The position numbers and the translations under genes were made by a program. Positions 1 to 8,119 of a stretch of DNA of 64,000 bases are shown here, one piece after another (position 1 is the first letter of the stretch; every line of letters starts with the position of its first letter). The notes below the pieces were generated by a model. The model was not told the origin of the DNA. It ran no database searches and was given only the letters and a program-made list of their open reading frames with translations. The DNA comes from an uncultured Porphyromonadaceae bacterium (GTDB taxonomy: Bacteria; Bacteroidota; Bacteroidia; Bacteroidales; Muribaculaceae): the NCBI GenBank assembly GCA_900544305.1, contig UQUV01000010.1, forward strand, positions 15,622 through 79,621. Direction: 5' to 3'.

Positions 1-1021
1 CGAGCTTTGATTGGGCATTTGCCATTTCATTGTCAGTTTCCAATGCAAAGCCGACCAACATTTGTCCCGGCTTTTTAATTTTGCCTAATGCCGCCGCAAT
101 GTCCGGATTTTTCTTCAATTCAATGACAGGAATATCATCCTTTTCCCGCTTGATTTTTTTCTCCGCCACCACAACCGGTGCATAGTCAGCCACAGCCGCA
201 CACATGATGGCTGCATCGGAATCAGCAAAAGCCGACAATGCCGCATCGTGCATCTGCTGTGCAGATTCTACTGACACAACATTAATCGACGGATGATGCG
301 CCTTGATTGACACCGGACCGCTAATCAGCACAACTTCAGCTCCGCGTTCCGCACATTCCTCCGCCAAAGCATAGCCCATTTTGCCGGAAGAATAGTTTCC
401 GATGAAACGGACAGGGTCGATTTTTTCATAAGTTGGCCCTGCCGTAATCATCACTTTCTTTCCCTCCATATCTTTACGACGAGTCAGGAAGTCGGCCACG
501 ACTTTGAAAATCTGTTCCGGTTCTTCCATTCTGCCCTTTCCAATCAAATGGCTCGCCAATTCACCGGATGCAGGCTCAATGATATGGTTACCGTAACTTC
601 TCAGCCAATCCAAGTTACGCTGAGTTGACGGATGAGCAAACATATCCAAATCCATTGCCGGAGCAATAAACACCGGAGCTTTCGCCGACAGATAGGTAGT
701 AATCAGCATATTATCAGCCACACCATTGGCCATTTTGGCAATTGTGGAAGCCGTGGCTGGAGCTATGACTACAGCATCTGCCCACAACCCCAAATCAACA
801 TGACTGTTCCACGAACCCGTGTTTGCCGTAAAAAACTCACTGATTACGGGATGACCACTAAGTGCCGACAGTGTTACCGGAGTAATAAATTCTTTTCCAG
901 CCGGAGTGATGACAACTTGCACGTCAGCACCAGCCTTTACAAACAATCGAAGGAGGCTTACCGCCTTATAGGCGGCAATCCCCCCCGATATACCCAATAT
1001 AATATGTTTGCCTTTGAGCAT
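1..1021 (-). CDS. coaBC: CoaBC, phosphopantothenoylcysteine decarboxylase / phosphopantothenate-cysteine ligase (3' part beyond the window)
   Basis: Bifunctional coenzyme A enzyme that ligates cysteine to 4'-phosphopantothenate and then decarboxylates the product. The frame stays open for 340 codons to the left edge, so the end is missing. The N-terminal flavoprotein domain starts MLKGKHIILGISGGIAAYK and has the active-site His in NSHVD (about H74). The ligase half shows CAAVADY and KKNPDI, where substrate and CTP contacts lie in this family. The ATG shares one base with the stop of the upstream exonuclease gene (TAATG), which suggests translational coupling. Order dnaN-exonuclease-coaBC is usual for the Bacteroidales. 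Identification is firm; only the 3' end is unknown. Confidence 0.95.
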   Translation of the reverse strand, partial: MLKGKHIILGISGGIAAYKAVSLLRLFVKAGADVQVVITPAGKEFITPVTLSALSGHPVISEFFTANTGSWNSHVDLGLWADAVVIAPATASTIAKMANGVADNMLITTYLSAKAPVFIAPAMDLDMFAHPSTQRNLDWLRSYGNHIIEPASGELASHLIGKGRMEEPEQIFKVVADFLTRRKDMEGKKVMITAGPTYEKIDPVRFIGNYSSGKMGYALAEECAERGAEVVLISGPVSIKAHHPSINVVSVESAQQMHDAALSAFADSDAAIMCAAVADYAPVVVAEKKIKREKDDIPVIELKKNPDIAAALGKIKKPGQMLVGFALETDNEMANAQSKL

Positions 1022-1782
1022 TATTTCATTCTCAATTTAATATTTGTCAATACGTTTTTCGTATTTTGCGGGAAATCACCCTGCATCATCCAACCGAAAT
1101 AACCGATGTCACGACGAAGCACTTCCTCTACAGGCTGACCTTTGTATTTTCCGAAATTGAACACTTCCACATTCTGGTCGTTAAGAACAATTCTTCCGGC
1201 CAAATCCACGTTGCGGTTCTGTGAAGAAAATTTCGACAAATAGTCAACGTCATTTTCCAACGACGAATAACGGTCAAGCTGTGCTTTCAGCACTTCATAC
1301 GTGGCACGAGTATCAGCCGATGCGGAATGGGCATCATTCAAATCCTTATTACAATAGAACTTGTAGGCTGCTACCAGCGTGCGTTGCTCCATCTTATGGA
1401 ATATCGTTTGAATGTCGATAAACTTTCTTTTGGAAATATCAAAGTTTACTCCGGCACGTAGAAACTCTTCCATCAGCAATGGAATATCAAAACGATTGCT
1501 GTTGAAACCGGCAATGTCACATCCCTCAAAAACATGGCTCAAATCTTTGGCTATGTCTTTGAACAGTGGCTTGTCCTTCACATCCTCATCCGTAATATGG
1601 TGGATGGCAGTAGCTTCTGGAGGAATCGGCATACCTGGATTTACACGGATAGTCTTTTCCTGTTCCTGTCCATTAGGAAAAACCTTGATATAGGATATTT
1701 CAACAATTCTATCCTTCGTGATATTTACGCCTGTCGTTTCAAGGTCAAAAAATATCAGCGGATTTCTTAGATTCAATTCCAT
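1021..1782 (-). CDS. DEDDh 3'-5' exonuclease, DnaQ / Pol III epsilon-like
   Basis: A 253-residue exonuclease of the proofreading family. The catalytic set is complete: D13 and E15 in FFDLETTG, D99 in NRFD, and H152 with D157 in AHSASAD. A C-terminal module (FGKYKGQPVEEVL, then GYFGWMM) is common on Bacteroidota members and is not part of E. coli DnaQ. I use the ATG at 1782, four bases past the dnaN stop and preceded by AAGGG; a longer frame would need a TTG inside dnaN. Coupling to dnaN fits a replication or repair role, but whether it is the true proofreading subunit or a free exonuclease cannot be told from sequence. Confidence 0.9.
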   Translation of the reverse strand: MELNLRNPLIFFDLETTGVNITKDRIVEISYIKVFPNGQEQEKTIRVNPGMPIPPEATAIHHITDEDVKDKPLFKDIAKDLSHVFEGCDIAGFNSNRFDIPLLMEEFLRAGVNFDISKRKFIDIQTIFHKMEQRTLVAAYKFYCNKDLNDAHSASADTRATYEVLKAQLDRYSSLENDVDYLSKFSSQNRNVDLAGRIVLNDQNVEVFNFGKYKGQPVEEVLRRDIGYFGWMMQGDFPQNTKNVLTNIKLRMK

Positions 1783-1786
1783 ACCC

Positions 1787-2911
1787 TTAGCTATTTGCAA
1801 CCATCATCGGCATCAACAGTCCAATCCAATCCTCGTTCTCTGCCTGTTCAACTGGAACAAACAAACCTGGTCTTGCCGGATCTGAAACCTTGAAATAAAT
1901 GTTGTCGACAGAAATGTTGCTCAACACTTCAATGATTTTATCCTTATTGAATCCGATTACAATTCTGTCACCTGAATATTCGCAGCTTACGATTTCTTCT
2001 GCTGAAGTTGAATCCTTGACATCCTGAACACGAATCATAATCTGATTATTGGTAATTTCAAGGCTAACCAAACCACCCACTGCCGCAAAAATTGCCACAC
2101 GACGGATTGCCGTCAACAACATAGCACGGTCAACTGTCACTTCATACGGATTGTTGCGCGGAATTACAGCATTGTAATCCGGATATTTTCCATTGATTTG
2201 TTGTGTTGTCAACGTATAAGCATCTGTTTCGAATGACACTGTCTTTGTTCCAAGAACCACTTTGACGTTTTCTTCTTCTTTTGACAGGATACCCAGCAGC
2301 ACGTTGGCAGGCTTGGCAGGCATGATAAAGGAACTTGTGTAACCGGTAGCGACACGATTGTTCACATAGCGGACAAGTTTGTGAGTATCGGAAGCAACAA
2401 ATCGGATTTCATCCGGCTTGATATCCCATAGCACCCCGGTCATAACCGGACGAAGAGGGTCTGTTCCAACAGCAAACACTGTTTTTTCAAGACTCTTCGT
2501 AATTTCCTCTGCCGGAATATGCATTTCCAATGTATCCTCCACCATTTGTTCTTTTTGAGGATATTCGCGTCCGTCGATTCCGACAAACTTATATTCACCG
2601 TTGAGGTAATGAATATTGATTTCAAACGTATTGTCGTTCACTTCAAAAGTAAATCCCTGGTCAGGAAGTTCCTTCAGAAGTTCAAGCATTTTCTTAACAT
2701 TCACAGCAAACGACCCCTCACCCTCACTTTGCAAAAGCTCGATACGGGTTGTTATCGTATTTTCCTGGTCAGTTCCTGTTACAATAAGCACGCCATTTTT
2801 CAACGTAAACAAAAAGTTTTCAAGAATTGAAATCGTGCTTTTTGTGTTAACCACCTTACTAACAGCTGACAAATGCGTTAGCAACGTCTTGCTTTGAATT
2901 GTAAATTTCAT
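1787..2911 (-). CDS. dnaN: DNA polymerase III beta subunit (sliding clamp)
   Basis: Ring-shaped processivity clamp that tethers Pol III and repair proteins to DNA. Length 374 residues is standard. The frame runs from MKFTIQSKTLLTHLSAVSKVV to the C-terminal MPMMVANS, which contains the usual M-P-M near the end of the clamp. Three repeated clamp domains fit the length. It is first in a run with the exonuclease and coaBC. A TATTTTTG box (plus-strand complement 2937-2944) lies just upstream and could be its -7 element; no clear -33 box is seen. No dnaA or origin is present nearby. Confidence 0.97.
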   Translation of the reverse strand: MKFTIQSKTLLTHLSAVSKVVNTKSTISILENFLFTLKNGVLIVTGTDQENTITTRIELLQSEGEGSFAVNVKKMLELLKELPDQGFTFEVNDNTFEINIHYLNGEYKFVGIDGREYPQKEQMVEDTLEMHIPAEEITKSLEKTVFAVGTDPLRPVMTGVLWDIKPDEIRFVASDTHKLVRYVNNRVATGYTSSFIMPAKPANVLLGILSKEEENVKVVLGTKTVSFETDAYTLTTQQINGKYPDYNAVIPRNNPYEVTVDRAMLLTAIRRVAIFAAVGGLVSLEITNNQIMIRVQDVKDSTSAEEIVSCEYSGDRIVIGFNKDKIIEVLSNISVDNIYFKVSDPARPGLFVPVEQAENEDWIGLLMPMMVANS

Positions 2912-2975
2912 ATATCGTTAAGTTTTTTATCTGATACAAAAATAATAAAAATAAATCAGTCGAAAAGCAGATATA

Positions 2976-3827
2976 TTATTTTTTCCGACTGTCGGAAGGT
3001 GACAAAGTCACTCCACCGTCCGCTATCAGAATCTTGCCTTTCTTGTACAGGTAACCCAGCGCCTTTTTAAAATCTTTTTTACTGCATTGGAAAACAGCCT
3101 TAATCTCGTCAGGTGAACTGGAGTCGGACAAGGTCATTCCACCGCCGGCTTCACGCAGATATCCCATGATACGATTAGCCAACTGAAATACCCGTTCACC
3201 GCCACGCTCACGCAATGTTACATCAATTTTACCGTCTTCACGGACAGTTTTGACATATGCGGGGATTCTGTCTCCGGGAGACAGCGGATCAAACAAATCA
3301 TTATTATAAATCATGCCCCAAAACAGATTGTCGACAATTACCTTATATCCCAAATCCGTCTTATGCACTGCCAATATATCTACAGTGTCGCCTTCCGAAT
3401 AACGGGGAATACGGTTTCCTACGTATTTATTTAATTTGGTAGAACCAACGATACGTTTTGTCGCATTATCAAGAAACGCATATACCACATAGCTTCCGCC
3501 AACACGGATTTCCTGACTCTGTTCACGGAATGGCACCAGCAAATCCTTCTGCAGCCCCCACTCCATAAATGCTCCGACACGATTGACTTCAACAGCCTTC
3601 AGCAGACCGAACTCTCCGACTTCAATCAGCGGTTTCTCGGTTGTAGCCACAAGTCTGTCCTCCGAATCACAATATATGAATACGTCAAGTTCATCACCGA
3701 CTTCCATCGATTCGTCGACATATCTCTTGGGCAATAGAATCTCTCCCGACTCACCGCCATCAAGATATAAACCGAAATCAACTTTTTTTACAACCTTCAG
3801 ATTATTGGTTTTTCCTATTTTTATCAT
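2976..3827 (-). CDS. CvfB/YitL-type S1 RNA-binding protein
   Basis: A 283-residue protein of the CvfB family: tandem S1-like OB-fold modules (for example KVVKKVDFGLYLDGG near the start and the VDILAVHKTDLGYKVIV region in the middle) followed by a winged-helix end (SPDEIKAVFQCSKKDFKKALG). In Staphylococcus CvfB binds RNA and affects virulence gene expression; its role in Bacteroidota is not established. I start at ATG 3827 (MIKIGKTNN); the longer frame would begin with TTG. It is divergent from the lipoprotein gene at 3912, with only about 80 bases for both promoters. Confidence 0.85.
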   Translation of the reverse strand: MIKIGKTNNLKVVKKVDFGLYLDGGESGEILLPKRYVDESMEVGDELDVFIYCDSEDRLVATTEKPLIEVGEFGLLKAVEVNRVGAFMEWGLQKDLLVPFREQSQEIRVGGSYVVYAFLDNATKRIVGSTKLNKYVGNRIPRYSEGDTVDILAVHKTDLGYKVIVDNLFWGMIYNNDLFDPLSPGDRIPAYVKTVREDGKIDVTLRERGGERVFQLANRIMGYLREAGGGMTLSDSSSPDEIKAVFQCSKKDFKKALGYLYKKGKILIADGGVTLSPSDSRKK

Positions 3828-3911
3828 ATCTTTACATTCAGAATTGGACTGCAATATTTTTTGTTGTTATAATTCTATTTTTTGTTGTTCAACGAAATCT
3901 AATTCATAAAA

Positions 3912-4751
3912 ATGAACTATTTCTTTAACTCTCGGCTAATCAGTATAGCAGTTGCCATTTTTTCACTTTATGGATGTTCTAATCCGTCAGGAACCTCCAG
4001 TCAAAGGGACAATACTCTCCCACAATTGGACTCCATTTCCTGCGCAGACTCCATTAAGGACATTGCCCAAAGCACTATCACCGTCAAAGCCGACATAGTG
4101 TATCCAACATTCTACAAAGATAAGCAAAATTCAGATGGCATACAATCTCTTTTCGCCCAACATATATTAAATATTCAGGAAACTGACAGCATTGACATAA
4201 AAAAGAAAATACATCAATATTCACACGACATACTGGAAGCCTACAAAATGCCTCCAGCCAACGAACAGATAGAAGAAACGGACAAAGACGACTACTCTCC
4301 GACTCTTCGGCTTGATATCTGCCAAAAGATAAATGTCGCCTACAACGGCAACGGGCTCATCTGTTTCCGCAAGGCTTCAGAAATGCGAAAGAACGGCAAA
4401 CCGACCATTCAAACAAACAAGTATTACACATTCGACCTTGACAAAATGACACGGATTTCGACTACCGACTTAATCCGCAGTGAATACCAAAGCGAGGTCA
4501 ACGAACTGCTGAAACAGCAACTGTTAAAGCAGGAAGACATCAAATCGCCGTCGCAACTGTTCGAACTGGGATATTTCAACATTGAAAACCTTTCAGTGAC
4601 CAACAACTTTTATCTTACGCCCAAAAGCATTATCTTTGTCTACGAGCCCTACGAAATCGCCTGCTTTGCTCTTGGCGAAACGAAAATAGAGCTCAATTTT
4701 TCAGACATCGAAGCATATCTGAAGGATCCGAATTTGGTTAACAACTTGTAA
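3912..4751 (+). CDS. DUF3298 (RsiV-type) lipoprotein
   Basis: A 279-residue predicted lipoprotein. The signal peptide ends in the lipobox LYGC with Cys22. The C-terminal half matches the DUF3298/RsiV fold in pattern: FDLDKMTRISTTDLI, then a segment with LTPKSIIFVYEPYEIACFALG and a final amphipathic tail. In Bacillus a related ectodomain binds lysozyme as part of an anti-sigma factor, but there is no transmembrane anti-sigma part here, so that function should not be transferred. It is followed after 11 bases by rsmG. The domain assignment is from pattern recognition and is probable. Confidence 0.7.
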   Translation: MNYFFNSRLISIAVAIFSLYGCSNPSGTSSQRDNTLPQLDSISCADSIKDIAQSTITVKADIVYPTFYKDKQNSDGIQSLFAQHILNIQETDSIDIKKKIHQYSHDILEAYKMPPANEQIEETDKDDYSPTLRLDICQKINVAYNGNGLICFRKASEMRKNGKPTIQTNKYYTFDLDKMTRISTTDLIRSEYQSEVNELLKQQLLKQEDIKSPSQLFELGYFNIENLSVTNNFYLTPKSIIFVYEPYEIACFALGETKIELNFSDIEAYLKDPNLVNNL

Positions 4752-4762
4752 CATCAACATAA

Positions 4763-5383
4763 ATGGAAGAAATCATCAAATATTTCCCCCATCTTACAGC
4801 CCAACAAATTGAACAGTTCAAAGCTTTGGGCCGACTCTATCCGGAATGGAACGAAAAAATCAATGTCATTTCACGAAAAGACATCGAGAACTTATATACC
4901 AACCACATACTTCATTCGCTAAGTATCGCTAAATTCACCGACTTCAAACCCGGAAGCACAATTCTCGACATGGGCACCGGCGGTGGATTTCCAGGCATAC
5001 CGTTAGCCATCATGTTTCCCGAATGCAAGTTCCATCTTGTTGATAGGACTGGAAAGAAAATAAAGGTAGCAACCGACATTGCCGCCCAAATCGGACTGAC
5101 AAACGTCACTTTCCAACATGGCGACGTAGCCGAAGTAAAAGAAAAATTCGATTTCGTGGTATCGCGTGCCGTGATGCAATTGGACAGCCTCATTCCTCTT
5201 ATTCGGAAGAATATCAAAAAAGACTGCATCAACAGCATTCCCAACGGCTTGATTTGCCTGAAAGGAGGCGAACTGGAAGGAGAAATCGGCAAAGTGAAAA
5301 TGCCTTCGATTACTGCCAATATCAGCGATTACTTTTCAGAAGAGTTTTTCAAAACCAAAAAAGTTGTCTACATCCAAATCTAA
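4763..5383 (+). CDS. rsmG: 16S rRNA (guanine527-N7)-methyltransferase RsmG
   Basis: Methylates G527 of 16S rRNA using S-adenosylmethionine. Length 206 residues is typical. The SAM-binding motif I is ILDMGTGGGFPGIPLAI, the family hallmark, and VSRAV in the middle matches the conserved RsmG motif. It starts 11 bases after the DUF3298 gene and is followed 12 bases later by the MBL-fold gene, so the three are likely one transcript. Confidence 0.95.
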   Translation: MEEIIKYFPHLTAQQIEQFKALGRLYPEWNEKINVISRKDIENLYTNHILHSLSIAKFTDFKPGSTILDMGTGGGFPGIPLAIMFPECKFHLVDRTGKKIKVATDIAAQIGLTNVTFQHGDVAEVKEKFDFVVSRAVMQLDSLIPLIRKNIKKDCINSIPNGLICLKGGELEGEIGKVKMPSITANISDYFSEEFFKTKKVVYIQI

Positions 5384-5395
5384 ATTCAGCAGACT

Positions 5396-6034
5396 ATGAA
5401 TGTAAGCAGATTTGTATTTAATCCATTCGGCGAAAACACCTATATTTTATGGGACGACAGCACCAAAGAAGCCGCCATTGTTGACCCGGGAATGTCAAGT
5501 GCTGCAGAAAATGATGCAGTTGACAAGTTTATCGCAGAGAAAGGCTTAAAACTTACCCACCTTGTCAATACGCACATGCATATCGACCATGCGATTGGCA
5601 ACGGCCATATAATGGAAAAATACGGACTTGTATGCGAATGCAACGAAACCGACAACTATCTGGCAGAACGACTGACAACACAGGCACAAATGTTTGGCAT
5701 CCCTTTTCACGGCAAAAACATAGCCGTTGGAAAACACCTTGCCGACAATAGCGAAATCAACGTTGGCGACGAAAAGCTTCAAGTGCTTTACGTACCCGGC
5801 CACACAAAAGGCCACATAGCACTCTATTCCGCAACATCTTCATTTGTGCTGACCGGAGATGCCCTCTTTCAAATGAGCATCGGACGAACCGACCTTCCAG
5901 GAGGAAACTTCAACGAACTCATCAACAGCATAGAACAAAGGCTGTTCAAGCTTCCTCCGGAAACTATCGTCTATCCGGGACATGGAGGTGAAACTTCCAT
6001 CGGCTTTGAGCTGGAACACAATCCCTACATATAA
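5396..6034 (+). CDS. MBL-fold metallo-hydrolase (glyoxalase II-like)
   Basis: A 212-residue single-domain metallo-beta-lactamase-fold enzyme. The two-metal site is complete: H60, H62, D64 and H65 in THMHIDH, H136 in PGHTKGH, D154 in LTGDALF, and H196 in YPGHGG. This class includes glyoxalase II-like thioester hydrolases and is shorter than true GloB, which has an extra C-terminal domain. Substrate is unknown. It ends the rsmG run and is followed directly by a two-way terminator. Confidence 0.88.
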   Translation: MNVSRFVFNPFGENTYILWDDSTKEAAIVDPGMSSAAENDAVDKFIAEKGLKLTHLVNTHMHIDHAIGNGHIMEKYGLVCECNETDNYLAERLTTQAQMFGIPFHGKNIAVGKHLADNSEINVGDEKLQVLYVPGHTKGHIALYSATSSFVLTGDALFQMSIGRTDLPGGNFNELINSIEQRLFKLPPETIVYPGHGGETSIGFELEHNPYI

Positions 6035-6037
6035 AAC

Positions 6038-6072
6038 AAGAAGAGAGCGACCAAAAATTTCGCTCTCTTCTT
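6038..6072. terminator. Bidirectional intrinsic terminator
   Basis: AAGAAGAGAGCGA (6038-6050) pairs perfectly with TCGCTCTCTTCTT (6060-6072) across a 9-base loop, with A and T tracts on the two sides. It separates the converging MBL-fold gene and the minus-strand gene ending at 6071, whose stop codon lies in the hairpin. Confidence 0.9.
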
Positions 6073-6349
6073 ATTTTTTAAAGCTTCTAATCACTTTCCG
6101 CACCACCTGAAACATCTTAAAACCGGCGATAGCATACTGAACGATATTCTTATTAGCCGAATACTGCCCCCATAGACGGGAAATCATATTTGCCATCGAA
6201 CCGTTCACCAGTTGCTGTTTTAACCCGGAAAGTCGTTCTTTTTGCATTTCCATCCTGACCAGCACCAATGCCTTTTGATACTGCAATTCCTCCAACGTGT
6301 ATCCCTTCCATTCCGGCACACCGTTCACTTCCGTCGCATTCTCCTTCAT
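6071..6349 (-). CDS. Small protein of unknown function
   Basis: 92 residues, not recognised with certainty. The sequence is charged and mostly helical (TLEELQYQKALVLVRMEMQKERL), with a basic, moderately hydrophobic C-terminus (AIAGFKMFQVVRKVIRSFKK). It starts four bases after the holin-like gene and so is co-transcribed with it. Similar small partners follow the PF07332-like membrane gene in other Bacteroidales as I recall, which suggests a shared envelope role; that is inference. Confidence 0.6.
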   Translation of the reverse strand: MKENATEVNGVPEWKGYTLEELQYQKALVLVRMEMQKERLSGLKQQLVNGSMANMISRLWGQYSANKNIVQYAIAGFKMFQVVRKVIRSFKK

Positions 6350-6353
6350 ATCT

Positions 6354-6698
6354 TTATTTTTTATCGATTAACAAGCGTGAAACGAACCGGGTTATCGGAT
6401 TAAATATCAGCGCCTTTCTGAACAGTATAACTATACACACAATTACGAGGAAAAATCCGGCAATCAGAACATAGGACCATGCCCCTCCAACAAGTCCGGC
6501 CAAAACCACTTGCAGCGATGCTCCCAAGTAAAACAGAGCTACAACAGCCAGTGCCGACACAATGCCGAACAATGCCATCATTGACAGCAATATGGAAAGC
6601 TTCTCAATACAAATTAACCGTGCATAATCAAGATGAAGAAGTCCATATTTCTTCACCTCCGACCAAACGTTCTGCCCTGTTGACTTTTCTTCTTCCAT
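6354..6698 (-). CDS. Phage-holin-like (PF07332-type) membrane protein
   Basis: 114 residues with two transmembrane segments (roughly residues 35-60 and 72-94), separated by a short glycine-containing turn, and a soluble N-terminal helix. This matches the chromosomal 'putative superfamily III holin' family, which in Bacteroidota sits beside YtxH genes and is not a sign of prophage. No phage genes are near. A function in the envelope or stress response is plausible but unproven. Confidence 0.7.
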   Translation of the reverse strand: MEEEKSTGQNVWSEVKKYGLLHLDYARLICIEKLSILLSMMALFGIVSALAVVALFYLGASLQVVLAGLVGGAWSYVLIAGFFLVIVCIVILFRKALIFNPITRFVSRLLIDKK

Positions 6699-6710
6699 AA
6701 TTCAACAAAA

Positions 6711-6753
6711 AACCCGAAAGACAAACCTTGCAGACAAAGTTGCCTTTCGAGTT
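6711..6753 (-). terminator. Intrinsic terminator after the YtxH pair
   Basis: On the minus strand AACTCGAAAG (complement of 6744-6753) pairs with CTTTCGGGTT (complement of 6711-6720, one G-U), followed by a run of T. It ends transcription from the two YtxH genes before the holin-like gene. Confidence 0.75.
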
Positions 6754-6765
6754 CTATTTTTATTA

Positions 6766-6966
6766 CTAAACTTCAGCGTCTTCTGTAATTTTCTCTACAA
6801 GCTGCTCCACTTCATCGTCCGTAAAATCAATGCCTTTTGACTTCAGCAAAGCCTTAATTCTCGCACGAGTGTCAGCACCCTTTTCCGGTGCAAAAAGCAA
6901 TGCAACGGCACCGCCAATAACAGCTCCGCCGACAAATGCGGAAATCAATCCCAATGTCTTGTTCAT
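6766..6966 (-). CDS. YtxH-domain small membrane protein (copy 2)
   Basis: 66 residues. An N-terminal glycine- and alanine-rich membrane helix is followed by the family signature LLFAPEKGADTRARI and a short acidic helix. It is a clear tandem paralogue of the gene at 6979-7176, 12 bases away. YtxH proteins in Bacillus are linked to general stress; the molecular role is unknown. Confidence 0.85.
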   Translation of the reverse strand: MNKTLGLISAFVGGAVIGGAVALLFAPEKGADTRARIKALLKSKGIDFTDDEVEQLVEKITEDAEV

Positions 6967-6978
6967 AGTCTGTCAGTT

Positions 6979-7176
6979 TTAAAGTTTCAACTCTTTAGAA
7001 ATTTCATCACTCAGCTCATCCAGTTGTTCAGCTTTCAATTTGAGTTTCTTTGATTTCAAATATTCTGCCAATTTCGAACGAGTGTCCGCTCCTTTTTCCG
7101 GGGCGAAAAGCAATCCTACGGCTGCTCCGGCAATTGCGCCGCCAACTACAGCCAAAATAATATGCAATGGTTTCAT
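6979..7176 (-). CDS. YtxH-domain small membrane protein (copy 1)
   Basis: 65 residues: membrane helix (IILAVVGGAIAGAAVGLLF), then APEKGADTRSKL and a lysine-rich tail. It shares the APEKGADTR core with its neighbour at 6766-6966, but the C-terminal helices differ (basic here, acidic there), suggesting divergence after duplication. Confidence 0.85.
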   Translation of the reverse strand: MKPLHIILAVVGGAIAGAAVGLLFAPEKGADTRSKLAEYLKSKKLKLKAEQLDELSDEISKELKL

Positions 7177-7237
7177 ACACTAAGGTTTTTCATGTATAAC
7201 AATCGATTAAAATAAATGTTTAGTCAAAACTCTTTTT

Positions 7238-7882
7238 TCAGATTGCCGATTGAATAATATCAATACATATCGGCTTTACACCACTTACCAGGCATTCGAT
7301 GGCAATTACCATCAGAATCAGTCCCATCAAGCGCATCATCACATTGTTTCCGGTATCACCAAGAATAGCAATCAGCCTTGTTGACGCTCTCAGTGTCACA
7401 TATGTAATCAAAAAGATGATAGCGATAACCCCGATAAGCACCAATTTATGCGCTGCTGTAACGGCATCCTCCATCATCACAATACCGTTGGCAATCGCTC
7501 CGGGACCGCAAATCATCGGAATAGCCAAAGGTGTAATCGATATATCATTGGCATAATCGCGAATCTCGGATGCAGCCAGCTTCACTCTTGTAAATTTAGC
7601 CTGCAGCATGTCATATCCAATCTTAAACATGATGATACCGCCGGCTATACGGAAGCCATTAGTCGACATTCCAAAAAACTTAAACAAGAATTGTCCGAAA
7701 ATTGTAAACGAAACAAGTATCAGAAAAGCCACAAAACTTGCCTTCTTGACTATCCGACGACGCTCGGCTTCATCGAAATTTTGTGTCATGGTCAAGAACA
7801 CAGGCATGATACCCAAGGGATTCGTCAACGTGAAAAATGACGTAAAACACAACAGTGCATAAGTAACCAATGAATTCTCCAT
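7238..7882 (-). CDS. MarC-family inner membrane protein
   Basis: 214 residues with six predicted transmembrane segments and the family motif NPLGIMPVF in the first helix region and ICGPGAI in the middle. MarC proteins were once linked to antibiotic resistance; that link was later withdrawn and the transported substrate, if any, is unknown. I use ATG 7882; a TTG two codons upstream is unlikely. The start is only about five bases past the T-tract of the noncoding RNA terminator at 7887-7920, so its message probably comes from read-through of that terminator. Confidence 0.88.
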   Translation of the reverse strand: MENSLVTYALLCFTSFFTLTNPLGIMPVFLTMTQNFDEAERRRIVKKASFVAFLILVSFTIFGQFLFKFFGMSTNGFRIAGGIIMFKIGYDMLQAKFTRVKLAASEIRDYANDISITPLAIPMICGPGAIANGIVMMEDAVTAAHKLVLIGVIAIIFLITYVTLRASTRLIAILGDTGNNVMMRLMGLILMVIAIECLVSGVKPICIDIIQSAI

Positions 7883-7886
7883 AATC

Positions 7887-7920
7887 AAAAAAAATAATGG
7901 TAGAGCTTTTACACTCTACC
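7887..7920 (-). terminator. Intrinsic terminator of the noncoding RNA
   Basis: GGTAGAG and CTCTACC (7899-7905 and 7914-7920) form a 7-bp stem with an 8-base loop, followed on the minus strand by ATTA and eight T (7887-7894). The marC start codon lies immediately beyond. Confidence 0.85.
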
Positions 7921-8116
7921 ATTTATATAATCCACATCAAAGAGCGTGCTGAAACTCCGAAAAACAGGATTTGAGTTTTCTCCCTCCTTTGTAATCCTCC
8001 GGTCTTTCGACTTCCCAAAGGAACGAGGCCCGCCATTAGAGAAAGAAATATGTCTCGGCATTTCATAAAATTTGATGAGTTTCCCAATCTGCTTTGATGT
8101 GGGATATCTTTCTCTA
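7887..8116 (-). ncRNA. Structured noncoding RNA, candidate Bacteroidales-1 / 6S-like RNA
   Basis: A roughly 230-nt transcript is bounded by a consensus promoter (8120-8151) and an intrinsic terminator (7887-7920). It holds no convincing gene. Arms at 8092-8102 and 7932-7942 are perfect 11-base complements and would close a long rod; inside, CCTTTG/CAAAGG and AAACTC/GAGTTT can also pair. The Bacteroidales-1 motif is known as an RNA of this order lying downstream of the L20 gene with a phylum-type promoter and a terminator, and has been proposed to be 6S RNA, which binds RNA polymerase. Position after rplT, strand, size and ends all agree. Family membership needs a covariance search. Confidence 0.72.
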
Positions 8117-8119
8117 ATG

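Noticed and set aside
3855..3911. Imperfect direct repeat TATTTTTTGTTGTT between cvfB and the DUF3298 gene
   Set aside because: Low-complexity AT-rich promoter sequence; too weak to call an operator.
6354..6698. Prophage remnant suggested by the holin-like gene
   Set aside because: No other phage gene, integrase or attachment repeat is nearby; the family is chromosomal in Bacteroidota.
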